Shown in pieces: positions 53,501-60,516 of a stretch of DNA of 64,000 nt. Origin of the DNA: Rhizobiales bacterium IMCC20636 (GTDB taxonomy: Bacteria > Pseudomonadota > Alphaproteobacteria > Rhizobiales > GCA-2746425); assembly GCA_016865015.1 (NCBI GenBank), contig CP018226.1, positions 3,131,001-3,195,000 on the forward strand. The letters run 5' to 3'. The notes below the pieces were generated by a model. It did not search any database, was not told the origin of the DNA, and saw nothing but the letters and a program-made list of their open reading frames with translations. How positions within the stretch are numbered: the first letter of the stretch is position 1; each line of letters begins with the position of its first letter. Both the position numbers and the translations under genes were made by a program.

Positions 53501-54780
53501 TCACTGGCACTGAAGCGAGGTGTTGGAAAAATACCGACCGATATGGGACCATCAATCGCCAATTGCCAGCCTGTCGCCTGCTCAACCTGTCTCGATACTT
53601 CCCGTGCAATGGTCTGACTCGGCAGGAAGAACGGCAATACAAACACCACCAACAGGAACAAGCCAATGATGCCGCCGCCAATATAGGCTGCCTGACGCAT
53701 CCACGGGGATTTGAACAGAGGTTCGCCCGGTTTACGTGGTTTTCTTGCCTTGCGTTTTTTCCGCAGGGGCGTGTTCGACACGGGAATTGGGGATACGCCA
53801 CCCGGGTCAGCATTCTGTGACGCAGCAAAAGACTCATCGCTTCCCGGCACCGTTTGTGCCGCAGGTGCAGTCCCGCCACCTTGGTCGATTTCGAACGAAG
53901 GCATGTAAGGCTCTGCGGCCGCTGATTGCGCCTGAACCGGTTCAAGAGCAGCCTCTATGTAAGGCGTTGAGGCCGGTTCCGCCGGAGCTTCTGCTGAACC
54001 GGCATAAAAGTCTGGCTCAGATCTGTATGCTGGTGCGTTTGACCCAGAGGGATCTGGCACATACGGATCAGGTTCAACAGCGTCCGGCACATGAAGATAT
54101 TGCGGCTCATCCTGCGCGTTTCCCTGAGGCATAACAGGCTGTGCTGCCACGGTGGGCGCAACAACCGGCTCCGAAGTCATTTGTGGCCGATAATCCGGTC
54201 GGGTGAACGCAGAGGCTGGACGCACAGGTTCTGGCGACACAGGCCCGCGTGACACAGGAGGAGCGACGACAGCCGGAGTCGGTGTTGTGTATCTTGGGGC
54301 AGACGATTGCAAAGGTTCGCGGGGCGGCAATGGCACGCGGGGCGAGCGTGGCTCTGGCGTCGACCGTGGTTCTTGGGTCCGCTGGGGCTCCCGTGCCATG
54401 GAAGGTTCCCGGCGTGCAGCAGGGACAGGGCGCGCGCCAATGCCATGTTCAATTTCAAATTGTGCGTCCAGATGCGGCTCTTCCGTCATCTGTTTTGGGG
54501 CTTGGTAGCTCGGTCGCCCGGCACTGGGAGGCGGCTGCGACGGCGTGCGTGGCGCTGTTACAAAGTCCCGAGAGGCCGACCCAAAGGGGCCATCAGCGAC
54601 CGAGGGCAAGCGATGTGCCGTTGGCCTGTCAGTTTGCGAAGACCGCGCAGGAGACGGGGTTGGCTGCGGAGAAGCCGCAGGCCTGCTGAACCGGTCTGCA
54701 GCCGGATCGGCAGATGGCGGTCTTCCCGTCCGGTTATCCGGCGAAGGTTCGTTTCCGTCTGTCGGGTCGTCGTTCGACAC
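50521..54780 (-). CDS. asmA: AsmA family protein with long proline-rich N-terminus
   Basis: A 1419-residue AsmA-type protein. Residues 1-350 are low-complexity, rich in Pro, Ser, Glu and Arg, and should be a disordered cytosolic region. One transmembrane segment follows at about 363-385 (YIGGGIIGLFLLVVFVLPFFL), and then the AsmA N-terminal domain (QVEQATGWQLAIDGPISVG, FSASDVRISADGE). The long middle part has beta-rich repeats typical of AsmA/VPS13-like lipid-transfer proteins, and the C-terminal AsmA_2 domain includes GRGAGRLEVNASGD and LRDAAQFTRLEGTADYSL. The last 150 residues are again Pro/Gln/Gly-rich. AsmA proteins are thought to move lipids across the periplasm and affect outer-membrane assembly. 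GTG start with GGAAG upstream. Confidence 0.88.
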   Translation of the reverse strand: MSNDDPTDGNEPSPDNRTGRPPSADPAADRFSRPAASPQPTPSPARSSQTDRPTAHRLPSVADGPFGSASRDFVTAPRTPSQPPPSAGRPSYQAPKQMTEEPHLDAQFEIEHGIGARPVPAARREPSMAREPQRTQEPRSTPEPRSPRVPLPPREPLQSSAPRYTTPTPAVVAPPVSRGPVSPEPVRPASAFTRPDYRPQMTSEPVVAPTVAAQPVMPQGNAQDEPQYLHVPDAVEPDPYVPDPSGSNAPAYRSEPDFYAGSAEAPAEPASTPYIEAALEPVQAQSAAAEPYMPSFEIDQGGGTAPAAQTVPGSDESFAASQNADPGGVSPIPVSNTPLRKKRKARKPRKPGEPLFKSPWMRQAAYIGGGIIGLFLLVVFVLPFFLPSQTIAREVSRQVEQATGWQLAIDGPISVGIFPTPRFSASDVRISADGETSAVRAETVRFGINLAAIFTGNVRLDEATLIGPEIDLIVDENGRATWTQNRSGAGTPQEDLRTSLNGDGSSDAVVDDTGSMLQALERLKIDEVTIRNGSVRYQDMRDGTDHLVSEISVDTALTSLDVPLIIESAFAYQGQGFSLNARLDEPRSAVLGEQSALELSLNGSVVEASLGGTVDFGLGPAFGGQFVSNIPSATALAAWLGTELPEEANGLDSIRVSAQLAASPVAVDVTEFALIVGEESLQGSLRADLSQAIPALSGELVSQGVDVGTLMSAAGMVGEGQPSVNGSLIVDLQFASQGATPEQIMSSLNARGTLGLRSGTVTQTGIGLALGEARADTISNITANITINTLDTPIGLLGQAEWRDERFEMSGQFAAGQMLSNGMGPAQFGINSDRVSAGVNGTFTQTGDFDGDITVETRSLRNLLTWLNQPVGDGGGLGPFSYTGELSFSTGAVNFSNARILLDGTQGTGSGVISLAGKPTLQARLALQQLDLTPYVSGGSSGGQSSTPTGSNLPGIEGAVDAGWSNAPIDLSSLNGMNANLTISANEIILDGIRTGNTNMTVSLTDGVLTADLTELQLYGGRGAGRLEVNASGDTPSMAVNFDLSSLDAYPFLRDAAQFTRLEGTADYSLALTTRGRSELALVSGLDGETRMIFSNGAIRGVNLPQMVRTLSARTLLGWQTNEQEKTDFSEFSGSFQFSNGLGRTRDIRLIGPLVRATGAGTVDLPAKRLEMRFDPKVVASLQGQGASQDFAGLGVPIVVEGAFAEPRIYPDIAGILENPDAALEQLRQFGGGLAALGDDGDALRDKVRDSIGVDVNQIVQGGGLDRDAAIGQGAALIGRLIGGNQPQDGGQPQIQPQFGNQQVGQQPNTGGIPVPRPDPRGSLVRSSGPANASPRFMTPAEARRLTGGRAVVSGNQNTPAPANPPARQQAAPSSGGSGPIDLLNPGRAPTQQVLPGSGNPQGPSRNPVEGLLRGIFGQ

Positions 54781-55128
54781 TAAATCTTCCGCTTTTTCAA
54801 ATGATTACAAATCAACTGCTGAACAGTACGATTTACCGTTCGGCAGACTACACTGGATAAGAAATAAGGCAATTCGGTGCCGACCATAAAGGCCGCCAAA
54901 TCTACCTTAACCAGACCTATTTGTTACAATTTTAAACAAAAAAGTTCCAGGTAAGGTTTTAGAACGGGCAACTCCGCATCCTGCCACACAGAAAGCACCA
55001 TAAAATGGATGCGGCGATTCTCTCATCTCAGAACCAAAGACAGGCCAATTGCCTGCCTGTTTGTGATGATGTTGCTGTGTCCGACAATCTCCCTAAACCA
55101 GGTTCATTCTGGCGTCGAGATTTGCTAA
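54781..55128. other. Intergenic region between hemA and the AsmA gene
   Basis: No gene is seen in these 348 bases; frames from the AsmA end run in but are not coding. A short hairpin with arms ACAGGC and GCCTGT (55040-55060) lies about 70 bases after the hemA stop and may act as its terminator, though the T-run is weak. The promoter of the AsmA gene should lie in 54781-54960, which is AT-rich. Confidence 0.4.
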
Positions 55129-56343
55129 TCAGGCGACAGCCCGTGATAAAGCGCATTGCGACCACAAGTCTGACAGCGCGCTGACCAGCCGATCCATATC
55201 GTCATCACTGTGCAGTGGTGTCGGCGTAAACCGCAGCCGCTCGGTTCCTTCCGGAACAGTCGGGTAATTGATCGGCTGGACGTAAATTCCGTAATTGTCG
55301 AGCAACAGGTCGCTGATCCATTTGCATTTGCCAGCATTGCCAACCATCACAGGCACAATGTGACTGGCGTTGGGCATATGCGGAATGCCTTTGGCATCAA
55401 GCTTTTTGCGCAATGTGGCAACACGTTCCTGATGTTGCGCACGCTCTTCCTGGCTATTCTTGAGATGCTGTATGCTGGCAATTGCACCGGCTGCCAGTGC
55501 TGGCGGAATGGCGGTGGTGAAAATGAATCCCGAGGCGAAGCTGCGTACGAAATCACATAATTCGGCCGAGCCGGTTATATAGCCACCCATCACGCCATAG
55601 GCCTTGCCAAGTGTTCCTTCAATCACGGTCAGCCGATCCATCAGGCCTTCACGTTCAGCAATCCCGCCTCCGCGCGGTCCATACAGACCGACCGCGTGAA
55701 CTTCATCGAGATAGGTCATGGCGCCAAATTCATCAGCGACGTCACACAATTCTTTGATTGGAGCTATGTCCCCATCCATCGAATAAACGGATTCAAACGC
55801 CACCAGTTTCGGGACAGCTGGATCATCAGCAGCCAGCTTGCGGCGCAGATCGTCCGCGCTATTGTGCTTGAAAATACGCTTTTCGGCCCGACTGTGGCGA
55901 ATGCCCTCGATCATGGAGGCATGGTTGAGCGCATCGGAATAGACAATGCAGCCTGGCAATCTTGATGCCAGCGTTCCCAAAGCCGCCCAGTTGGATACAT
56001 AGCCGGATGTGAAAATCAGCGCTGCGTCCTTGTTGTGCAAGTCGGCGAGTTCGCGCTCAAGCAAAACATGGAGATGATTGGTGCCAGAGATATTGCGTGT
56101 CCCACCAGCACCTGCGCCGCATTTGGCAATCACATCGGTCATGGCTGTGATGACACGCGGGTTCTGCCCCATACCCAGATAGTCGTTGGAGCACCACACT
56201 GTGACTTCGTCCGTCCCATCTGCGCGAAACCGGGTGGCCTTCGGAAACCCGCCACTGTGGCGTTCCAGTTCTGCAAATACGCGGTAACTGCCGTCGTCCC
56301 GCAAACGGTCGAGTTGTTTTCTGAACAGCGCGTCGTAATCCAT
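55129..56343 (-). CDS. hemA: 5-aminolevulinate synthase
   Basis: ALAS condenses glycine and succinyl-CoA to 5-aminolevulinate, the first haem step in alphaproteobacteria. The 404-residue protein has [12 protein letters not shown], the glycine-rich [21 protein letters not shown] (in part), the SMDGDIAPI region, [10 protein letters not shown], and the PLP lysine Lys247 in [21 protein letters not shown] six bases before the ATG is the ribosome binding site. A FixK/Fnr-type box lies 108-121 bases upstream, suggesting control by oxygen. It supplies haem, which the cytochromes in the window would use. Confidence 0.96.
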   Translation of the reverse strand: MDYDALFRKQLDRLRDDGSYRVFAELERHSGGFPKATRFRADGTDEVTVWCSNDYLGMGQNPRVITAMTDVIAKCGAGAGGTRNISGTNHLHVLLERELADLHNKDAALIFTSGYVSNWAALGTLASRLPGCIVYSDALNHASMIEGIRHSRAEKRIFKHNSADDLRRKLAADDPAVPKLVAFESVYSMDGDIAPIKELCDVADEFGAMTYLDEVHAVGLYGPRGGGIAEREGLMDRLTVIEGTLGKAYGVMGGYITGSAELCDFVRSFASGFIFTTAIPPALAAGAIASIQHLKNSQEERAQHQERVATLRKKLDAKGIPHMPNASHIVPVMVGNAGKCKWISDLLLDNYGIYVQPINYPTVPEGTERLRFTPTPLHSDDDMDRLVSALSDLWSQCALSRAVA

Positions 56344-56450
56344 CAGGGACTCCAGATTGAACCTTAGGCTATCTGCTGCCGAGTGACTGAGATCAACCGC
56401 CAGCAGATTTTAAATATGTAATATCATTACCTTATTCAAATGCAAATCCA

Positions 56451-56464
56451 TTGCGCTGGATCAA
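56451..56464. promoter_or_regulatory. FixK/Fnr-type box upstream of hemA
   Basis: On the minus strand the sequence TTGATCCAGCGCAA fits the rhizobial FixK consensus TTG(A/C)-N6-(T/G)CAA completely, and the Fnr consensus TTGAT-N4-ATCAA in eight of ten positions. It lies 108 bases upstream of the hemA ATG. Control of hemA by FixK-type regulators is known in related bacteria. No FixK or Fnr gene is in the window, so the site is a prediction. Confidence 0.5.
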
Positions 56465-56480
56465 ACAGGTTTCTGATAGA

Positions 56481-57329
56481 CTAGTGGCCAAAGGCATGGA
56501 CGGTCTGTTTTTGTGTCCCCAGGCCATCAATGCCCAGTTCCATCTGGTCGCCATCGACCAGAAAACGGGGCGGTTTCATGCCCAGGCCAACGCCTTCCGG
56601 CGTCCCTGTGGCAATCACATCACCTGGCATCAGGCGCATGAACCGGCTCATATAGCTGATGATGGTCGCAACCGAGAAAATCATGTCAGCCGTCGTGGAA
56701 TTCTGAACGGTTTCTCCGTTCAGCTTCAGCCAGAGTGGCAGAGTCTGGGGATCGGGGATTTCGTCTGCTGTGACCAACCAGGGGCCAATCGGGCCGAATG
56801 TTGGTGCGGATTTACCCTTGATCCACTGACCGCCATGTTCGAGCTGAAAGCTGCGCTCTGACATATCATTGATCAGACAATATCCGGCCACGTGAGACAA
56901 CGCATCGGCTTCGCTGACATGTTCAGTCACTGAACCAATGACAACGCCCAATTCCACTTCCCAGTCGGACTTGACACTGCCCTTAGGCATGACAACTTCG
57001 TCATTCGGTCCCTGAATGGCAGAGGTTGCCTTGGAAAACAGGATTGGCTCTGAAGGCGCATCCATGCCGCTTTCCTTGGCGTGGTTTGCATAGTTCAAGC
57101 CAACACAGAAAAAATTCGGAACTGATCCCACACAGGCACCAATGCGGGGCTGGCCACCAACTAATGGAAGACTGCCTGGATCAAGCTCGCGCAATCGTGC
57201 CAGGCCTTCCCGACTCAAAGTGGCCGGTTCAATGTCTTGCAGGTGTCCTGACAAGTCACGCAATGCGCCGTCACTGTCTAGAATGCCTGGTTTTTCAGCG
57301 CCAAGCGCCCCGTACCGCACGAGTTTCAT
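56481..57329 (-). CDS. Fumarylacetoacetate hydrolase family protein
   Basis: Metal-dependent hydrolase or decarboxylase fold of the FAH family, 282 residues. Landmarks: FFCVGLNYANHAKESG, PILFSKATSAIQGPNDEVV (in part), the metal-ligand pair in SDWEVELGVVIG, and GDVIATGTPEGVGLGMKPP near the C-terminus. Members act on fumarylacetoacetate, acylpyruvates or 2-keto-3-deoxy sugar acids (ketodeoxy-rhamnonate pathway). Which applies is not clear; near a sugar cluster, a sugar-acid role is possible. It is separated from the aldo/keto reductase gene by a hairpin terminator, so it is not clearly part of that operon. Confidence 0.88.
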   Translation of the reverse strand: MKLVRYGALGAEKPGILDSDGALRDLSGHLQDIEPATLSREGLARLRELDPGSLPLVGGQPRIGACVGSVPNFFCVGLNYANHAKESGMDAPSEPILFSKATSAIQGPNDEVVMPKGSVKSDWEVELGVVIGSVTEHVSEADALSHVAGYCLINDMSERSFQLEHGGQWIKGKSAPTFGPIGPWLVTADEIPDPQTLPLWLKLNGETVQNSTTADMIFSVATIISYMSRFMRLMPGDVIATGTPEGVGLGMKPPRFLVDGDQMELGIDGLGTQKQTVHAFGH

Positions 57330-57480
57330 GTGCCGTTCCCCTTGAGTTTATGATTGAATTATTGTTCTTGATGATTTTGGCTGTTTCTATTGCACAGCCG
57401 AGGTTGCCTGCCAATGACCGACGATGATTTTAGATGGTACTGCAGCTTCCAGCAAGTCGTGATGGGCAACGCAGAACGAC

Positions 57481-57518
57481 AAATCCTGGCGAGAGACTCT
57501 CTGTCTGCGCCAGGATTT
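57481..57518. terminator. Hairpin terminator after the aldo/keto reductase gene
   Basis: The perfect 11-bp stem AAATCCTGGCG (57481-57491) and CGCCAGGATTT (57508-57518) encloses a 16-base loop. On the minus strand it follows the aldo/keto reductase stop by about 20 bases, with TTT at the end of the stem, and on the plus strand five T follow. It probably ends the leftward sugar operon. Confidence 0.75.
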
Positions 57519-57540
57519 TTATTCGAAACAAACCTTCAGA

Positions 57541-58572
57541 CTAGTCACGTTCTGCAGATGCTGCCCACAGATTGATGTTGGCATCATTGGCATGCTTGTC
57601 GATCAATGCGAGTTCCTCAGTGGTGAAGTCAGATTTATCAAGTGCTGCCACGCAATCAACAATCTGCTCAGGACGGCTGGCGCCGATAAGTGCTGTCGTG
57701 ACGCGCCCTCCGCGCAGAACCCAGGCAATCGCCATTTGTGCCAATGTCTGTCCACGGCTTTGAGCGATGTCGTTGAGCGCCCGTATATTTGACAGTGTCT
57801 TCTCGTTCAGGAAATCCGGATTGAGTGACGAATCCTGAGCTGCACGGCTGTCCTTGGGTATTCCACCGAGATATTTGTTGGTCAGCATGCCCTGTGCCAG
57901 AGGCGAAAACACAATTGACCCGACGCCGAGATCATCCAGCGTATCCAGAAGACCATCGTCTTCCACCCAGCGATTGAGCATGGAGTAGCTTGGTTGATGA
58001 ATGAGGCATGGAGTGCCCAGATCATTCAGAATTTTGACTGCTTCACGGGTGCGCAGTGAATTGTAGGACGAAATGCCGACATATTGCGCACGCCCGGATC
58101 GCACAATGTGATCCAGAGCGCCCATGGTTTCTTCAAGCGGTGTGTTGGGATCGAAGCGATGGGAATAAAAGATGTCGACATAGTCGAGCCCCATCCGCTT
58201 CAGACTCTGATCGCAGCTTGCAATCACATATTTGCGACTGCCCCATTCACCATAGGGTCCTGGCCACATCCGGTAGCCAGCCTTGGATGAAATGATCAAC
58301 TCATCACGCAGGCCACGGAAATCATTCTTCAGAATTTCGCCGAATGCGGTTTCTGCTGATCCTGGCGGCGGTCCGTAATTGTTCGCCAGATCAAAATGGG
58401 TAATGCCACAGTCCAAAGCCTGCCGGCACAAGGCCTGTTTTGTTGCATGCGGGGTTTCGTTGCCAAAATTGTGCCAAAGCCCAAACGACAAGGCAGGCAG
58501 TGTCAGCCCGCTTTTGCCAACGCGGTTGTAACGCATCTTGTCGTAACGGTTTTCGCTGGGAATCCAGTTCAT
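57541..58572 (-). CDS. Aldo/keto reductase (L-glyceraldehyde 3-phosphate reductase type)
   Basis: NADPH-dependent aldo/keto reductase of the AKR14/YghZ group, 343 residues. The catalytic tetrad is seen as Asp and Tyr in HFDLANNYGPPPGSAE, Lys in SSKAGYRMWPGPYGEWGSRKYV (in part) and His in DIFYSHRFDPNTP. The WPGPYGEWGSRKY segment is typical of YghZ. YghZ acts on L-glyceraldehyde 3-phosphate and other aldehydes; here the placement at the end of a mannoside cluster suggests reduction of a sugar-derived aldehyde. It follows the Gfo/Idh gene by ten bases. Confidence 0.9.
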   Translation of the reverse strand: MNWIPSENRYDKMRYNRVGKSGLTLPALSFGLWHNFGNETPHATKQALCRQALDCGITHFDLANNYGPPPGSAETAFGEILKNDFRGLRDELIISSKAGYRMWPGPYGEWGSRKYVIASCDQSLKRMGLDYVDIFYSHRFDPNTPLEETMGALDHIVRSGRAQYVGISSYNSLRTREAVKILNDLGTPCLIHQPSYSMLNRWVEDDGLLDTLDDLGVGSIVFSPLAQGMLTNKYLGGIPKDSRAAQDSSLNPDFLNEKTLSNIRALNDIAQSRGQTLAQMAIAWVLRGGRVTTALIGASRPEQIVDCVAALDKSDFTTEELALIDKHANDANINLWAASAERD

Positions 58573-58582
58573 AAGTCGGGTC

Positions 58583-59716
58583 CTATCTCAAAAGCGCCCT
58601 GGCTTCGGCAATGCCCAATGCTGCCGGGCGACTGCATGTCGTGCTCATGGCAATAAATTCTCCAGTGTCTCCGGACTTCAGGATCGAGGTCATCACATCG
58701 ACCGCGTGCAAAGCGCGCTCCAAAGAACACCGGTGGTCGCGTCCTTCCATAATGGCCATTGCCATATCTGCCAACCCGGCAGCACGGTAATTCGCCCTGC
58801 CCTGCCCCTTGTCGTTCTGGTTATTTATACCAAATGGATGATCCCAGTCAGGCAAGGCTGTCACCTCCGAGAAGTTTTCTCCGCCAGCAGAAACGGTGCC
58901 GCCAAAGAAATTCGGATCAGGCACATAGATCGATCCGCCGGTGCCATAGAGCTCAATCTCTGAATGCCTATGAGCCCAGACATCCCAACTGGACAGCATG
59001 GTGATTGTCGCACCCTGCTCAAATTCCAGCAAGGCGTGAATATTCGTCGGAGTGTCCACCGGCACAGTCTCTCCCGTGCGTGGCCCGTTTGCGATTGTCC
59101 GGGTTTTGGATGCCATGGACGTCAAGGCAGCAACGCGTTTGACCGGACCAATGAAGTTGATCAAATCGGCGATGTAATACGGCCCCAGATCCAGAACCGG
59201 ACCACCGCCCGGCTGAAAAAAGAAATCAGGGTTCGGGTGCCAATGCTCCATGCCATGGTTGAGAACAATGGCTGTTCCCGAGGTAATGGTACCAACCGCT
59301 CCACTGTCAATATGTGCTCTTGCCTGCTGATGCGCGCCCCCAAGAAAAGTATCGGGCGCTGATCCGACCAGCAATCCTTTTTGCTTGGCCAAATCCCGCA
59401 GGTCCTTGCCCTCTTCCAGGCTCAGCACCACCGGCTTTTCAGAATAGGCATGTTTGCCAGCTTCCAGAATCTGTTTTGTCACGCTGTAATGCGCATCGGG
59501 TATCGTCAGATTGACAATTATATCGATGTCATCAGCTGCCAACAGACCATCAATGGTCTCCGCGCGCACGCCAAACTCATCAGCCTTTGCTTGTGCAGCA
59601 GCGCTGTTCAAATCTGCGCAGGCCCTGATTTCGATGCCTTTGAACAAGGGAACCAGCGAGAAATAGGTTTTCGAAATGTTTCCGCATCCTATGATGCCAA
59701 CTCCAAGTAAACTCAT
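58583..59716 (-). CDS. Gfo/Idh/MocA family sugar oxidoreductase
   Basis: NAD(P)-dependent dehydrogenase of 377 residues. The Rossmann motif is VGIIGCGNISKTYFSL at the start; the EKPVVLSLEEGK motif (Lys of the EKP signature) lies near residue 92; and the substrate-side AHQQARAHIDSGAVG and PGGGPVLDLGPYYIADLINF (in part) are typical. Substrates in the family range from inositol to N-acetyl sugars; not resolved here. It sits between the isomerase and reductase genes of the sugar cluster, with ten- to twelve-base gaps. Confidence 0.9.
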   Translation of the reverse strand: MSLLGVGIIGCGNISKTYFSLVPLFKGIEIRACADLNSAAAQAKADEFGVRAETIDGLLAADDIDIIVNLTIPDAHYSVTKQILEAGKHAYSEKPVVLSLEEGKDLRDLAKQKGLLVGSAPDTFLGGAHQQARAHIDSGAVGTITSGTAIVLNHGMEHWHPNPDFFFQPGGGPVLDLGPYYIADLINFIGPVKRVAALTSMASKTRTIANGPRTGETVPVDTPTNIHALLEFEQGATITMLSSWDVWAHRHSEIELYGTGGSIYVPDPNFFGGTVSAGGENFSEVTALPDWDHPFGINNQNDKGQGRANYRAAGLADMAMAIMEGRDHRCSLERALHAVDVMTSILKSGDTGEFIAMSTTCSRPAALGIAEARALLR

Positions 59717-59727
59717 CTAAAACCCTT

Positions 59728-60483
59728 TCAGAATTGCTGTGCAGCTTTGAGCGAGCGTTCGGCAAACCGCCTGTCATCACTCGGATTATCATGTTCCATT
59801 ATAAAGGTCTCAACCTTTGTATTGCGCAGGGCCGCCATGATGGCTGGCCAGTCCATTGTGCCATCCCCGACATCAGCCCAGCCATCTTCATCTGCCTTTT
59901 CACCTTCCGGAGCAATGTCCTTGATGTGGGCAGAGGTCAGTCGATCACTGTATTTTGCAATATAGTCCAACGGGTTTTGGCCACCCCGGACAATCCAGGC
60001 AATGTCCGCTTCCCATTTCAGCGAGGGAGCTGCTTCAAAGAGAAGATCAATCGGCAGTTCCCCTGTCGACAGAGCCTCGAATTCAAAGTCATGATTGTGC
60101 CAGCCAAAAGCAAGGCCTGCATCACGCAGAGGTTTTCCGGCCGCCTCCAATCTCTTCCCGAAGGCGCGCCAGCCATCCGCATCTGTCGGGCGATCTTCGG
60201 CGACCAGATAGGGTGCGAAAACGGATTTGATGCCAAGCGCCCTGGCGATTTCAAGAACACGTTCAGGTTTGCTTTCGACCATGTCGATGCTCATATGGGC
60301 AGTCGGCATTTTCAAGCCGCTGTCTCCCAGATTGGCGATCAATTCATCGACAGAAGCTTCATTATCAAACAGCGCGCCATAACCTTCCACTTCGGCATAG
60401 CCAAGACCGGATAGCATCGTCAATGTGTCGCTGATGGGGGTAAAGTTGCGTGAGCTGTAAAGCTGATAGGAAAAATCGGTCAT
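59728..60483 (-). CDS. Sugar phosphate isomerase/epimerase family protein
   Basis: TIM-barrel protein of the AP-endonuclease 2/xylose isomerase-like family, 251 residues. Seen: YAEVEGYGALFDN near the start, PTAHMSIDMV, LAFGWHNHDFEFEAL (metal-binding His and Glu), WEADIAWIVRGG and TSAHIKDIAPEG, ending GTMDWPAIMAAL and FIMEHDNPSDD. Metal ligands at Glu, Asp, His and Glu are likely. Substrate is unknown; such proteins commonly pair with Gfo/Idh dehydrogenases, as here. The ATG at 60483 has GGAG upstream. Confidence 0.9.
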   Translation of the reverse strand: MTDFSYQLYSSRNFTPISDTLTMLSGLGYAEVEGYGALFDNEASVDELIANLGDSGLKMPTAHMSIDMVESKPERVLEIARALGIKSVFAPYLVAEDRPTDADGWRAFGKRLEAAGKPLRDAGLAFGWHNHDFEFEALSTGELPIDLLFEAAPSLKWEADIAWIVRGGQNPLDYIAKYSDRLTSAHIKDIAPEGEKADEDGWADVGDGTMDWPAIMAALRNTKVETFIMEHDNPSDDRRFAERSLKAAQQF

Positions 60484-60516
60484 GTCATAATCTCCTTGGT
60501 GTGCTGGCAATTCGCG

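Noticed and set aside
55040-55060. Short hairpin after hemA as a definite terminator.
   Set aside because: The stem is six base pairs and the T-run is poor, so it is mentioned only as a possibility in the intergenic entry.
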